From Chromatium okenii (GTDB taxonomy: Bacteria; Pseudomonadota; Gammaproteobacteria; Chromatiales; Chromatiaceae), in contig NZ_PPGH01000018.1 of the NCBI RefSeq assembly GCF_002958735.1, positions 248,001 through 312,000 of the forward strand: DNA of 64,000 nucleotides, written 5' to 3'. Both the position numbers and the translations under genes were made by a program. Positions 31,034 to 41,028 of this stretch are shown here, in pieces (position 1 is the first letter of the stretch; each line of letters opens with the position of its first letter). The notes under the pieces are model-generated. The model was not told the origin of the DNA. It did not search any database and was given only the letters and a program-made list of their open reading frames with translations.

Positions 31034-33316
31034 TCAGAACTTGAATGAACTCATGCCGATTTTTTCAATGGTTGCTGCCATGTCATTTAACAGACGTGGT
31101 GCGCGTGCTAAATCGGTAATTGCGACTTCGTGTACCACGATGCGCTCCGGTTCTAAATTGAGCTGGGTCAGCGTATCGCCCACTTTACTCAAGCGTTCCG
31201 CAGCAATTGCCGAGCCGCGCACGAAATGACATTGGTAATCTTCATCGCGGCGACATCCCATCAAAACAATGCCATCAAAACCGGAACTCAATGAATCGGT
31301 AATCCACGATAAACTCACTGAACCCAAACAGCGCACCGGAACCACGCGCACAAATGGCGTCGTTTCAATTCCTGCTTGCGCCGCCATATCCAATGCTGGA
31401 TACGCATCATTTTCGCAAGCTAATACCAGAATACGCGGCTTTTCCGAAAACTCATCGGGAATATCCACCGCTTTAATCTGCTGATTCACTGAATCAATCG
31501 AATAGTTCTCGAATGAAATCACCCGCACCGGACACGCGCCCATGCACGTCCCGCAGCGCCGACAGCGCGATTCATTAAACACCGGATACTTCTGTTCGTC
31601 TTCATTGATCGCACCGAATGGGCATTCAACCGTGCAGCGTTTGCATTGCGTGCAACCTTCTTTACGGAATTTCGGATAACTCAAATCACCGACTCGCGGA
31701 TGAACAGCGGCGCTATTGGCAGCACTTTCTGCCGCTTGAATCGCTTTCATTGCCGCGCCAGCCGCATCATCCATTGCCTGTTTCATATCCATCGGACGCC
31801 GCACGGGGCCGGCCGCATAAATACCGGTGCGCCGCGTTTCATACGGGAAACAAATGAAATGGCTATCCACAAAACCGTGCTTTAATTGCGGTAAATCCGT
31901 GCCCTGCCGATAATCAAGATTGAGAATGGACGGTGGCGCAACTTCTAATTTACGCCGCGCCGCTTCCTTCTCTTCTTCCGTCTCCGCCTCATCAACCGCT
32001 AATTGCGCATACGGATCGGGGCCATTATTCGGCACCTGACCAGTCGCCAAGACTACCAAATCGCAATTCAATTCGGTGTCTTCATTCAGAATCAAATCCT
32101 TAAATTTGACCGTTAAACCCGCGCCGTTTTTCACCACCGCGCTGGCTTTTCCTTTCGAGAATGTCACCATCTCTTGTTGACCGCAGCGATAAAAATCCTC
32201 GCCCGCTGCGCCGGGTGTGCGCAAATCATCAAATAAAATCGTGGTATCGCAATCAGGATTCTGCGTTTTGAAATACAACGCTTGTTTAATTGACTCGGTG
32301 CAGCAAAACCCAGAGCAATACGGCAAATGTCCGTCTTGTTCTGAGCGTTGTCCGGCGCATTGAATAAAGGTGACGGATTCAACCACCTTGCCATCCGATG
32401 GACGTTTTAAGGGCGCACCATTCGCCTCTTTTGCCAGCCGTTCTAATTCAAAATTGGTGACGACATCTGGAGTTTTTCCATACGCAAATTCAGGCAATTG
32501 CTTGGCATCGTATGGCTTGAAATCGCTGGCTTGAATAATTGCGCCGAAATTCTCGGTCACGGTCGCGCCAGCGGTGTTGCAAATATCGGCGGCAAAACGT
32601 CCCGGTGCGCCAGAAGTTTTCGCTAAATGCGCGTTCAAATGCACGGTAATCCGCTGATTTGCTTGCACTTGCGCGATCATTTCCGCGATGCCCGGCTCCT
32701 CCGGCAGTGGCAAATCGACATCGCGCCCGTTTGGCACTTCGGACGCAGCAGCGCGAAATGGCACGCGCTTGTACAAATCTTTCCACGCGCCGCCCAGCTC
32801 GCCCTCGTCGCACACCAGATGCGCCGGATAACCGGCGGCGGCAACTTCCAACGCAGCGGTCATGCCGGTGACGCCACCGCCGACGACAAGGATGTTTTTA
32901 TTGAGTTTTTGCTCCGCTGACGGGCTAGGAATGTTCAGATATTTGAGTTCCGCACACGCCATGCGGATGTAATCAGCGGCCATTTCCTGCGTGGTTTCTT
33001 GATGTTCCGGCGCATTCGGTCGCGCCCAGATCACGCCTTCGCGCAGATTGGCGCGGGACATGGCGACGTTGGCGAAATTGAATACCTCCATCTTGGAACG
33101 CCGCGAGCAGCCCGCGATCATCAAATGCGTCGCGCCAGCAGCGATGTCGTCACGAATGAGCTGCACGCCGTCGGGCGCACACAGCCGAGCGTGTTGTTTT
33201 ACTTCAGCAATTTTGCCCTCGCGGGTGGCGACGGTTTGGAGTTGGTTGACATTCAGCCGCTCGCTGATGCCGCAGCCGGTGCAGATGTAACCGGCAAATT
33301 TCTTCTCAGCAGCCAT
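31034..33316 (-). CDS. qmoB: QmoB, HdrA-like flavoprotein with MvhD-like domain
   Basis: Flavin and iron-sulfur subunit of the Qmo (quinone-interacting membrane-bound oxidoreductase) complex, the electron partner of APS reductase; 760 aa. N-terminal cysteine segment YICTGCGISERLNV, then a FAD-binding Rossmann motif VVGGGVTGMTAALEVAAAGY (about residue 145), QCAGQRSEQDGHLPYCSGFC, FICFPYETRRTGIYAAGPV, two ferredoxin motifs (CTQCKRCTVECP, CRRCGTCMGACP), and a C-terminal MvhD/FlpD-like domain (VLACENDAYPALDMA ... GCRRDEDYQCHFVRG). GGAGG lies eight bases before the ATG. The gene begins four bases after the qmoA stop codon. Confidence 0.93.
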   Translation of the reverse strand: MAAEKKFAGYICTGCGISERLNVNQLQTVATREGKIAEVKQHARLCAPDGVQLIRDDIAAGATHLMIAGCSRRSKMEVFNFANVAMSRANLREGVIWARPNAPEHQETTQEMAADYIRMACAELKYLNIPSPSAEQKLNKNILVVGGGVTGMTAALEVAAAGYPAHLVCDEGELGGAWKDLYKRVPFRAAASEVPNGRDVDLPLPEEPGIAEMIAQVQANQRITVHLNAHLAKTSGAPGRFAADICNTAGATVTENFGAIIQASDFKPYDAKQLPEFAYGKTPDVVTNFELERLAKEANGAPLKRPSDGKVVESVTFIQCAGQRSEQDGHLPYCSGFCCTESIKQALYFKTQNPDCDTTILFDDLRTPGAAGEDFYRCGQQEMVTFSKGKASAVVKNGAGLTVKFKDLILNEDTELNCDLVVLATGQVPNNGPDPYAQLAVDEAETEEEKEAARRKLEVAPPSILNLDYRQGTDLPQLKHGFVDSHFICFPYETRRTGIYAAGPVRRPMDMKQAMDDAAGAAMKAIQAAESAANSAAVHPRVGDLSYPKFRKEGCTQCKRCTVECPFGAINEDEQKYPVFNESRCRRCGTCMGACPVRVISFENYSIDSVNQQIKAVDIPDEFSEKPRILVLACENDAYPALDMAAQAGIETTPFVRVVPVRCLGSVSLSWITDSLSSGFDGIVLMGCRRDEDYQCHFVRGSAIAAERLSKVGDTLTQLNLEPERIVVHEVAITDLARAPRLLNDMAATIEKIGMSSFKF

Positions 33317-33319
33317 GCG

Positions 33320-34603
33320 TTAAACCTCCGCTCTGGCGACGCGGTTGATGACTTGAATGGCGCGAAGTGCCGCACCGGTGGCGTGTTGCGCGGAGCGATT
33401 CACGTCCAACGCATCGGCAGCGCAGCCTGCCGCAAAGATGCCGCCGTTTTCTGGCGCAGCTTCGATGAACCCTTCGCGGTTGATTTGCACCGAAATTGGG
33501 AAGGCGTCCTTTTTGACTGCCGGTTCCATGCCGACTGCGAGCACCACCAAATCGTGCGGCTCGGCATAACGGTTGTAGCCTTCGGTATCGACGCCATGCA
33601 CGATGGGATTGCCGTCTTTGTCGGCGACGACTGATGACGGTTTCGACTTGATAAACTTGATATTTTGATTGGCGCGGACTTTGTTATAAAAATCCTCGAA
33701 ACGGTCAATCGAGCGCAAATCAATATAATAAACATTGACTTCGGCTTGCTCGGCGAACGCATCAAGCACATAAGTCGCCTGCTTCAGCGACGCCATGCAG
33801 CAGATACGCGAGCAGTGCAGCAGATGATTGCGGTCGCGTGAGCCAGCGCATTGAATAAACGCGATTTTCTTCGCTTCTTTGCCATCCGACGGACGGACGA
33901 TCTTGCCGCCAGTCGGGCCATTCACATCCGCCAGCCGCTCAAATTCAACGCTGGTGATGACATTCGGGAAGCGGTCGTAGCCGTAAGGTTGAATCTTGGC
34001 CGCGTCATACGGCTGCCAGCCGGTCGCCCAAATCACCGCCCCGCAGCGCAGTTCCAACGTCTCCTCGCGCATCTCCAAATCAATCGCATCATATTTGCAA
34101 GCGGCCTTGGCTTTTTCAGCGTCGGCAGTGCCAATGATTGCAGGATCAAGCACATAGCGTGCTGGATGCGCCATTCGGTGCGGCAAATACGCGCCCTTGC
34201 GCTTGCTCAAACCGTAGTTGTACTCGTCGGCAAATTCCGCCTCCACTGCCGTCGCGCAGTCGCCGCAGGCGGTGCAACGCTCATTCACATAACGCGGCGC
34301 GAGCGTGATCGTCGCGGTGTACGCGCCCGCGCTGCCGGTCAAGCCGGTGACTTCGGCGAGCGTCAAAATGGTGAGATTGGGATTTTGCTTGGTGCGACGC
34401 TGGTTGATTTCCAGCCCGCAGGTGGGAAAGCAGAGTTTGGGAAAGTATTTATAAAGCTGGGTGACGCGCCCGCCTAAATAGGAACGCTGTTCGACCAGCA
34501 CGACCTGTTTTCCGGTCTCGGCGGCTTCGAGCGCAGCGGTCATGCCGCTGATCCCGCCACCGACCACCAAAATGGTCTCATTTGTCGCAACGACTGCCGT
34601 CAT
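33320..34603 (-). CDS. qmoA: QmoA, HdrA-like flavoprotein
   Basis: First subunit of the Qmo complex, 427 aa from ATG 34603, chosen because GGAGG lies seven bases upstream (the frame itself is open to 34654). FAD motif LVVGGGISGMTAALEAAETG at the N-terminus, then YFPKLCFPTCGLEINQRR, a motif typical of QmoA/HdrA, a reduced cluster region (CTACGDC), GPTGGKIVRPSDGKEAKK and QCAGSRDRNHLLHCSRICCM. Heads the operon qmoA-qmoB-hdrC-hdrB. The cluster region reads CTACGDCATAVEAEF and lacks the fourth C-P of a full ferredoxin motif, so one iron-sulfur cluster may be missing or altered. Confidence 0.92.
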   Translation of the reverse strand: MTAVVATNETILVVGGGISGMTAALEAAETGKQVVLVEQRSYLGGRVTQLYKYFPKLCFPTCGLEINQRRTKQNPNLTILTLAEVTGLTGSAGAYTATITLAPRYVNERCTACGDCATAVEAEFADEYNYGLSKRKGAYLPHRMAHPARYVLDPAIIGTADAEKAKAACKYDAIDLEMREETLELRCGAVIWATGWQPYDAAKIQPYGYDRFPNVITSVEFERLADVNGPTGGKIVRPSDGKEAKKIAFIQCAGSRDRNHLLHCSRICCMASLKQATYVLDAFAEQAEVNVYYIDLRSIDRFEDFYNKVRANQNIKFIKSKPSSVVADKDGNPIVHGVDTEGYNRYAEPHDLVVLAVGMEPAVKKDAFPISVQINREGFIEAAPENGGIFAAGCAADALDVNRSAQHATGAALRAIQVINRVARAEV

Positions 34604-34707
34604 CAAAAATCCTCCGGTTGAAACCCCAGCGCAGCGCCGGGCACAAAGTCCCAATATCAGGATTTGCTAAGATACCTATCACTTTGCGCTAACGCTATGG
34701 AGAACCA

Positions 34708-35595
34708 TTGAATTTTTCTATCGTAGTTTTTGATGCGCTAATAAAGCCGGTTATGCGCAGCAGCGGCTGGCTGTGGTTATCGCTGCTGCTTTTTGCGCCG
34801 AGTGGCTGGGCGGATGGCGTGACCAAACCGGCGTTGCTGCTGGCGCAGAGTTATCACGAAGGCGTTGATTTATCAGCGTATTGGGTCAGCGAAAAGTACG
34901 ACGGCGTGCGGGCATATTGGGACGGAACCCAGCTCATCAGTCGCGGCGGGCAGCCAATCCACGCGCCCGACTGGTTTACTGCCGATTTTCCGAAGCTGAC
35001 CCTCGACGGCGAGCTGTGGATAAAACGCGGCAGTTTTGAGCGGCTTTCCGGCACGGTGCGCCAGCTCCAGCCCGATTCGGCAGCGTGGCGCGAAGTGCGC
35101 TTGATGGTCTTTGATGCGCCGGACATCGCCGCGCCATTTGGCGAACGGTTGCGCCAGTTGCAGCAGCTTTTCACTACGCAAACAAGCGGTTATCTCGTGC
35201 TGGTGGAACAATTCCGCGTTGCCGATCACGCCGAATTGCTGGCGCGGCTCAACGCAGTGATGCAGGCGGGCGGCGAGGGATTGATGCTGCATCGCGCTGA
35301 TTCGGCATATCGCGCCGGACGCAGCGCCGATTTGCTCAAAGTCAAACCAGATCAAGATGCGGAGGCGACCGTGCTGGCGCATCTGCCCGGCAAAGGCAAA
35401 TACAGCGGAATGCTCGGCGCGTTGCTGGTGCGAGATGATGCGGGGCGAGAATTCCGGCTCGGCACCGGTTTTACTGACGCCGAGCGCCGCGAGCCGCCGC
35501 CAATCGGCAGCCGCGTGACGTTCAAATTTCGGGGATACACGAATCAGGGAAAGCCGCGATTTGCCAGCTTTTGGCGAATACGGCAGCCGGAATAA
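34708..35595 (+). CDS. Periplasmic ATP-dependent DNA ligase (LigE-like)
   Basis: Minimal ATP-dependent DNA ligase, 295 aa from the TTG at 34708 (GGAGA upstream) or 280 aa from ATG 34753. A signal peptide is visible (SGWLWLSLLLFAPSGWA), so the mature enzyme would be in the periplasm. Motif I with the nucleophilic lysine is SEKYDGVRAYWDG, motif III LDGELW, motif IV EGLMLH and motif V LLKVKP, followed by an OB-fold domain. Periplasmic Lig E enzymes have been linked to uptake or repair of DNA outside the cytoplasm; that role is inferred here. Divergent from qmoA. Confidence 0.9.
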   Translation: MNFSIVVFDALIKPVMRSSGWLWLSLLLFAPSGWADGVTKPALLLAQSYHEGVDLSAYWVSEKYDGVRAYWDGTQLISRGGQPIHAPDWFTADFPKLTLDGELWIKRGSFERLSGTVRQLQPDSAAWREVRLMVFDAPDIAAPFGERLRQLQQLFTTQTSGYLVLVEQFRVADHAELLARLNAVMQAGGEGLMLHRADSAYRAGRSADLLKVKPDQDAEATVLAHLPGKGKYSGMLGALLVRDDAGREFRLGTGFTDAERREPPPIGSRVTFKFRGYTNQGKPRFASFWRIRQPE

Positions 35596-35615
35596 TTCAT
35601 CTCGCAGTGATTGAT

Positions 35616-36278
35616 TCAGTCTGGATCAAATTGATAATTGAGCAATTCAATATCACGCGCAAAATGCTGCGCCACTAATTCGGCGGTTGTATCAGTATAA
35701 TAGCCGCGATAATCCTGCTGCCGATCACGCGATTTCCGCGCATGAGGCAATGCTGGTGGTGTGATACCAATACGCGCACACGCAGCATTAAAATCATCAT
35801 GTAGTCGTTCGTAGCGCCCAATAAAATCAACGATAATTTGACCTTTCAAATCAATTAAATAATCAGTTTGCAGCGTGATTGAAGTATCAAGATGATATTG
35901 ATATGGACGCGCAGGATCGAGTTTATAACGCAGGAATTGTTCAAAACTATCATGACCAATCAGCAATTGCGGACGTTCGCGGCGCAAATGGTGAAACGAA
36001 CTCACTTGCAAATCCCACGGATTGCGCACAAAAGCGAATTTGAATAACCCATCAAAGAACTCTTTTGGCAGCAATTCTTGTGCGGCAATGACTTTGGCAT
36101 GACGCGGCAATTTAGTTGCCAGCCGATGACCGCTGAGATGACTCAAACGGCTGCATAAAAACATCGGATAATACCAAGGATCGCGCCAGCGCAATGTTTC
36201 GAGTGCGGCGCGAATACTCGTGCCACCAGTTTTGGCAATGTGCACGAATAGAAATTGATATTTTGGGGACAACAGCAT
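35616..36278 (-). CDS. Sulfotransferase family protein
   Basis: Protein of 220 aa from ATG 36278, beginning MLLSPKYQFLFVHIAKTGGT. The 5'-phosphosulfate-binding loop (HIAKTGGTSIRAAL) and the 3'-phosphate region (FAFVRNPWDLQVSSFHHL) are those of the PAPS-dependent sulfotransferase-2 family, which sulfates glycans or lipids. The frame is open further upstream but that extension overlaps the DUF484 gene. Acceptor unknown. Confidence 0.82.
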   Translation of the reverse strand: MLLSPKYQFLFVHIAKTGGTSIRAALETLRWRDPWYYPMFLCSRLSHLSGHRLATKLPRHAKVIAAQELLPKEFFDGLFKFAFVRNPWDLQVSSFHHLRRERPQLLIGHDSFEQFLRYKLDPARPYQYHLDTSITLQTDYLIDLKGQIIVDFIGRYERLHDDFNAACARIGITPPALPHARKSRDRQQDYRGYYTDTTAELVAQHFARDIELLNYQFDPD

Positions 36279-36303
36279 AATACAATGCTCAAATAAGAAT
36301 AGG

Positions 36304-37002
36304 CTAAAGATGGTTGCAAGCATTGAGTGGCAGCGTTTTGAGCTTATTGCTAAATATCTCGCCCAAACGATCCAATAAATCCGTCGCCATATCGGCATGA
36401 AATCGCTCAATCTCGCTGCTGGCAATGGCGAGTACGCCAAATTGCGTATCCGTATGAATGGGAATGAGTGCCGCACTGCGTAAGGTTGCACTCATCTCAT
36501 CGAATAAGAGCTTGCCTTGCACATCATCTAATACTCCGCATTGTGCGTGTTGGTGCATGATAAAGGCTTGGAATACTGCGGCCGCCGAATCAGTCTGCTG
36601 ATCAATGGCAATTGCCAGCGGAAACAGTTTAAGTGTGACTGCATCGGCGTTGAATTCACGCAATAAAAATTCTTTTGCCAAAGCACATAATTCTTCTGGC
36701 GTATCAAGCGCAATTAACTTTAATGTCACTGTATGTAGTCGTGTGATCATTGCGTCGTATTCACGCGCCAGCGCAATTACATGTGATACGCGATTACGCT
36801 CGGTTTCAAGCTGTTTACGCAATACGCGCACCTGTTGTTCAATTAACGAGGTTGCGCCAGCCACTAAATGCGGCACCTGCAACGCAGCTAAAACTTCAGG
36901 ATGATGATCAAAAAAGTTAGGATGACCAATTAAATAATTGGCGACCCGTATATGAAAATTAGGCTCGTCAGGATAGGATGATTCGGCGTGATGTTTGCTC
37001 AT
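36304..37002 (-). CDS. DUF484 family protein
   Basis: Protein of 232 aa with the DUF484 pattern: [26 protein letters not shown] at the start (shown here in pieces: [12 protein letters not shown], then [13 protein letters not shown]), a coiled-coil stretch, then a GAF-like domain with [20 protein letters not shown]. In gammaproteobacteria this gene sits between dapF and xerC; here it follows dapF with a four-base overlap, but xerC is not downstream. Function unknown. Confidence 0.88.
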   Translation of the reverse strand: MSKHHAESSYPDEPNFHIRVANYLIGHPNFFDHHPEVLAALQVPHLVAGATSLIEQQVRVLRKQLETERNRVSHVIALAREYDAMITRLHTVTLKLIALDTPEELCALAKEFLLREFNADAVTLKLFPLAIAIDQQTDSAAAVFQAFIMHQHAQCGVLDDVQGKLLFDEMSATLRSAALIPIHTDTQFGVLAIASSEIERFHADMATDLLDRLGEIFSNKLKTLPLNACNHL

Positions 37003-37844
37003 AAAACTAGCCTCAATAGATCAATCTCGCCTTGAAAAACACTCACCGCAGGGCCGGTCATCCACACCGTTTGCGGCGGTCCGCACCATTCAATTAATAG
37101 TTCGCCACCGGGCAAACGGACCTGCACTCGCGGCGCTAGTAATTTGCGTAACCAACCGCTCACCACTGCTGCGCAAGCGCCAGTACCACAAGCGAGCGTT
37201 TCGCCTGCGCCGCGTTCATACACCCGCAGCCGCACCCGCTGCGTGTTGATAATTTGCATAAAACCGACGTTGACGCGCTGCGGAAAACGCGGATGCGTTT
37301 CGATCAGCGAGCCGAGCCGAGCGACCGGCGCAGTGTCCACATCGTCCACGAGCAGTACTGCGTGCGGATTGCCCATCGACACTGCGCCGATGTGGAACGT
37401 TTCGCCGTCCACTTCCAGCGGATATGACCATTGGGTTTTCGCGGCAAGGAACGGAATCAACGCTGGTTCCAGCACCGGCGCTCCCATGTTGACGCGCACC
37501 AGCCCCTCCGGTTGCAGCGCCAGCCGAATCACGCCAGAGGCAGTGCTGACGCGAATTTCTTCTTGCGTACTCAATCCCTGCTCGCGGACAAACTGCGCAA
37601 AACACCGCGCTCCGTTGCCGCATTGTTCCACCTCGGAACCATCGGCGTTGAAAATGCGGTAATGAAAATCGGTGTCGGGCACTCGCGGCGGTTCCACCAG
37701 CAAAATCTGATCGCAGCCGATTCCAAACCGACGATCGGCGAGGCGGCGAATGGTGACTGCATCCAGCTCTACCTGCTGGCGCACTGCGTCAAATACGACA
37801 AAATCGTTGCCCAAACCGTGCATTTTCGTGAACTTTAATCTCAT
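36999..37844 (-). CDS. dapF: Diaminopimelate epimerase
   Basis: Converts LL- to meso-diaminopimelate for lysine and peptidoglycan synthesis; 281 aa. The N-terminus [18 protein letters not shown] is diagnostic; the two catalytic cysteines are in [10 protein letters not shown] (about residue 73) and [10 protein letters not shown] (about residue 218). It overlaps the methyltransferase gene upstream and the DUF484 gene downstream by four bases each, so the operon is tightly coupled. Confidence 0.96.
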   Translation of the reverse strand: MRLKFTKMHGLGNDFVVFDAVRQQVELDAVTIRRLADRRFGIGCDQILLVEPPRVPDTDFHYRIFNADGSEVEQCGNGARCFAQFVREQGLSTQEEIRVSTASGVIRLALQPEGLVRVNMGAPVLEPALIPFLAAKTQWSYPLEVDGETFHIGAVSMGNPHAVLLVDDVDTAPVARLGSLIETHPRFPQRVNVGFMQIINTQRVRLRVYERGAGETLACGTGACAAVVSGWLRKLLAPRVQVRLPGGELLIEWCGPPQTVWMTGPAVSVFQGEIDLLRLVL

Positions 37845-38512
37845 TTCGGCAACCGTCCAGTTACGGCAACATGGCGATCACTGACCACGCCAACCTCCAG
37901 CGTGGTCAAACCCGCTGCCGCCAGTTGCGCGACGATTTCTAACGGCTCAAATGCGGCAAACAGCGAATTACGAAAATCGCTGCGCAGCACTTCCGGCATT
38001 CCGTCGGCGTAAGTTGCCACCAGCGCCTCCGCCCAACCTGCCGACGCTGGACGCAACAAATCCATCACCACCACCAATGCTCCGGGTTTCGCAACCTGTT
38101 GAATGGTTTGCCATAACACCTGCGGATCAGGCAGATGATGCAGCAGACTGTTGGACAAAATCACGTCGTAATGATTGCTCGGCAGTTGCGCAGACGGCAG
38201 CCGTTCGCACTGCAACCGACACCGCGTCGCCACTCCGGGCAGTCGCGCCAGCGCCGTTTGTGCCAAATCCAGCATCGCTGGCGCTCCATCCAACGCATCA
38301 CACCGCGCTTGCGGGTGGGTTTTCAGAAAGCGAATGCTGATGTCTGCCGGGCCGCAACCCAAATCGAGCGCCGCTGCACCAGCCAAATCGCCGGGGTTCA
38401 GCTCCGCCAACAGCCGCATAAACAAGGTGTTGGATTCAGAAAAATCCGCCTCGGCGTAAGCCAGCGCCTGCGCTGCATCGTCCATTAACTCTGGTTCTAA
38501 CCGTCGTTTCAT
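37841..38512 (-). CDS. Class I SAM-dependent methyltransferase
   Basis: Protein of 223 aa with a Rossmann SAM-binding motif ([16 protein letters not shown], about residue 48), an acidic second strand ([11 protein letters not shown]) and the post-motif segment [16 protein letters not shown] typical of small-molecule methyltransferases. It lies between lysA and dapF, overlapping each by four bases. That place in a lysine/peptidoglycan operon is unusual; the substrate is unknown. Confidence 0.85.
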   Translation of the reverse strand: MKRRLEPELMDDAAQALAYAEADFSESNTLFMRLLAELNPGDLAGAAALDLGCGPADISIRFLKTHPQARCDALDGAPAMLDLAQTALARLPGVATRCRLQCERLPSAQLPSNHYDVILSNSLLHHLPDPQVLWQTIQQVAKPGALVVVMDLLRPASAGWAEALVATYADGMPEVLRSDFRNSLFAAFEPLEIVAQLAAAGLTTLEVGVVSDRHVAVTGRLPK

Positions 38513-39753
38513 GGCAGCAGCGATTCTCCGACAAACAGGCTGGCGACGGTCTCGCGTTCTCGCACCACAAATGCTTTCCGCCGTCCACCATAATTTCTGC
38601 TGCTCGCGGGCGACTGTTGTAATTGGAACTCATCGTGAAACCGTAAGCACCGCTGCCGCGCACCGCCAGCAAATCGCCTTCTGCCAGCGCCAGCAGCCGA
38701 TCTTTGCCGAGAAAATCGCCGGTTTCGCACACTGGACCGACGACATCGTAGCGCAGCGGTTTGATCTCGCTGTTTGTCACCACCGGCACGATGTCCTGCT
38801 TTGCCTGATACAGCGCCGGACGCAGCAGGTCATTCATCGCTGCATCGACGATGGCGAAATGCCGATGCGTCGTGTGTTTGAGATGCTCCACTCGCGTCAG
38901 CAAAATTCCCGCATTGCCAGCGATGGCGCGTCCCGGTTCCAGAATGATTTCGTAAGGGCGATTGGTCAGTAAATGACGCAGCGCGCAGCATACGCGGCGG
39001 GTTCCGGCGGATGTTCATCGCGGTAACGAATGCCCAGCCCGCCGCCGAGATCAAGATGCGCAATCGCAATTCCCGCTGCGGCGAGCCGATCCGCCAGCGC
39101 CAGCACCCGCTCCAGCGCGTCGATAAACGGCGCTAAATCCGTCAGTTGCGAGCCGATGTGACAATCAATGCCGGTGATGCGCAGATGCGGCAGCGCGGCT
39201 GCTTGCTGGTAAATCGCCTCGGCGCTGGCGATGTCAATGCCAAATTTGTTTTCTTTCAAGCCAGTAGCGATGTAGGGATGTGTTTTCGCGTCCACATCGG
39301 ATTGACGCGAATCGCCACCGGCGCGATGACGCCGCGCTCACCGGCGAGCTGATTGAGTCGGAGCAATTCGGCTTCGGATTCCACGTTGAAGCAGCGAATG
39401 CCGAGCTCCAGCGCCCGCGCAATTTCATCGCTGCGTTTGCCCACGCCGGAAAAGACGATTTTGCTTGGCTCGCCACCGGCAGCGAGAACGCGCTCCAATT
39501 CACCGCCCGACACGATGTCGAACCCAGAACCGAGCCGCGCCAGCACGTTGAGCACGGCGAGATTGGCGTTTGCTTTTACGGCAAAACAAATCAGATGCGG
39601 ATGGTCACGGCAGGCGCGGTCAAACGCTCGCCAGTGGCGCTCCAGCGTGGCGCGAGAATAGACATAACAGGGCGTGCCAAAACGGGCAGCGATGTCGGTA
39701 AGTGGCACATCTTCAGCGTGAAGAATGCCGGCGCGTTCATTGAAATGATCCAT
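38509..39753 (-). CDS. lysA: Diaminopimelate decarboxylase (three frame breaks)
   Basis: PLP enzyme making lysine from meso-diaminopimelate. Visible blocks: FGTPCYVYSRATLERHW, CFAVKANANLAVL (PLP lysine), GSGFDIVSGGELERVL, HIGSQLTDLAPF, LDLGGGLGIRY, EPGRAIAGNAGILLTRV, PVCETGDFL and GAYGFTMSSNYNSRPR. The frame shifts near 39,296 (CCC read as CC), 38,990 (GG as G) and 38,575 (AAAA as AAA). Adding these three bases gives 415 aa, the family length, and an end overlapping the methyltransferase start by four bases. Sequence error is the likely cause. Confidence 0.9.
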
Positions 39754-39778
39754 TCTGAAGAGTCGCTACGAAAGTGGG

Positions 39779-39961
39779 TTAACGCGAGGGAAGCTGGGTC
39801 GTCGCGGATGCTGGCGCAGCAGGTACAACCGGAATTGCTGCGCCCGGCGCGGTATCAGGCAGCGTGAGTCGTCCTTTTTGACCGCAGGCAGCGTTGAAAA
39901 TGTTGAGCGTTCCAAGAATGACGACCACGACGATCAACAGCGATTGCGACCAGCAGTGCAT
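39779..39961 (-). CDS. lptM: LptM/YifL-like small lipoprotein
   Basis: Protein of 60 aa starting MHCWSQSLLIVVVVILG, with a lipobox ending FNAAC at about residue 25 followed by GQKGRLTLPD, the pattern of YifL (LptM), which in E. coli ends CGLKGPLYFP. LptM helps the LptD translocon mature. Its place directly upstream of lysA-dapF is conserved in gammaproteobacteria and supports the call. Confidence 0.8.
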   Translation of the reverse strand: MHCWSQSLLIVVVVILGTLNIFNAACGQKGRLTLPDTAPGAAIPVVPAAPASATTQLPSR

Positions 39962-39980
39962 GATGTGCGTTCCAAAAAAA

Positions 39981-40042
39981 TTGTCAGTTGTCAGTGAGCA
40001 GTTGTCAGGAAAAATCGCGGTGGTCACTGCCAACTGACAACT
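39981..40042. repeat. Small inverted repeat with TTGTCAGTTG units
   Basis: TTGTCAGTTG and AGTTGTCAG units (39981-40008) are followed after 25 bp by the inverted partner CTGACAACT (40034-40042), which can form a 9-bp stem. Related words appear near 16,817-16,884 (AACTGAAAACTGACAA), so this may be a short dispersed intergenic repeat. Confidence 0.45.
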
Positions 40043-40056
40043 AAGTATACGCAGTG

Positions 40057-40932
40057 CTACTGGGTTGCGGTGACTGGTGCTGCTGGCGCAGGCAGCACTG
40101 GTGGCGGTGCGGCAGCATGAAAACGCGCAACAATGTTGCCCTGCGCATTGAACAGCGTGAGTTGTTGTTTTTCAAGGTGATAAGTTGCAGTGCTGCTGAG
40201 AGCCGCAGCATAAGCCTGCGCTTGAATGACCATTTCTCGCGTACCGCTGCAAGTGGGATGACGGGTTGCCACCGGACCAATCGCCAACTGATTGGCGGTC
40301 AGCGTGTAGCCGCTCAGATATTGGTCACAGCCGTTATTGCCTGCAAGTGTGCCTTGCGGCTGAAATTCTAAACTAACCTTCGTTTTATCAAGCACATACA
40401 CCAGACCTTGTTTCGAGTAATGATAAAATTCCAATAGCCAAGTGTTACCGAGCAGCGGCGACGATTGATGCGTTTGAAAACGCAGCAGCGGCTGCTCGGC
40501 GGCGTTGTGCAATTCCAGTTGCGTTCCCACTTGACGATAACTTGTCACGGCAACCAAGTTCGCCAGCATCGCTTCCTGCTGTTGCTGCGGCAGTGCAGCA
40601 CAATCTGGCGCTGGCGCATTGAGATGCAACGGTTTTTCGATGGTCATCTCGCCGCGGTCACTGAGCCGATAAGTGCCTGAAAAGCTGGCGCAGCCGCCCA
40701 AACCAGTCAACTGTCCATTTGCAAAATGCACTTGTGGCAACGGAGATTGTGCCGCAGTGAAACCCGCTGGCAGTTGATAACCAAGCAATTGCCAGCTTTT
40801 GCCTTCAATGCTCGCTGGCTGCGGCGCGGCTGGCGGTGGTTCTGCCAATGCGCTGGCGCATCCGGCGAGTAAAGAAATGCTCAATGCCACATGACGGAAA
40901 ATTTGCGCGTTAAACTCAGTTGAAAATCGCAT
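40057..40932 (-). CDS. Lipoprotein with two META/HslJ-like domains
   Basis: Protein of 291 aa from ATG 40932 with a lipoprotein signal (ALSISLLAGC). Two META/HslJ-type domains follow: GKSWQLLGYQLPAGF ... GLGGCASFSGTYRL (about 45-155) and GNTWLLEFYHYSKQGL ... GNNGCDQYLSGYTL (about 165-265). The repeated GC(A/D)xxxGxY signature is clear in both. META domains are linked to envelope stress and drug resistance in HslJ, but the function is not defined. The C-terminus is proline/alanine rich. Confidence 0.82.
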   Translation of the reverse strand: MRFSTEFNAQIFRHVALSISLLAGCASALAEPPPAAPQPASIEGKSWQLLGYQLPAGFTAAQSPLPQVHFANGQLTGLGGCASFSGTYRLSDRGEMTIEKPLHLNAPAPDCAALPQQQQEAMLANLVAVTSYRQVGTQLELHNAAEQPLLRFQTHQSSPLLGNTWLLEFYHYSKQGLVYVLDKTKVSLEFQPQGTLAGNNGCDQYLSGYTLTANQLAIGPVATRHPTCSGTREMVIQAQAYAAALSSTATYHLEKQQLTLFNAQGNIVARFHAAAPPPVLPAPAAPVTATQ

Positions 40933-41028
40933 CAGAAAAATTGCCTGTTTGACCGCTGTAAACCTGCTTCCCATTTATACTGGTCAGCAACTTAATTTCA
41001 AGCGCAGTGGATTAACGTAGGGTGAAAC

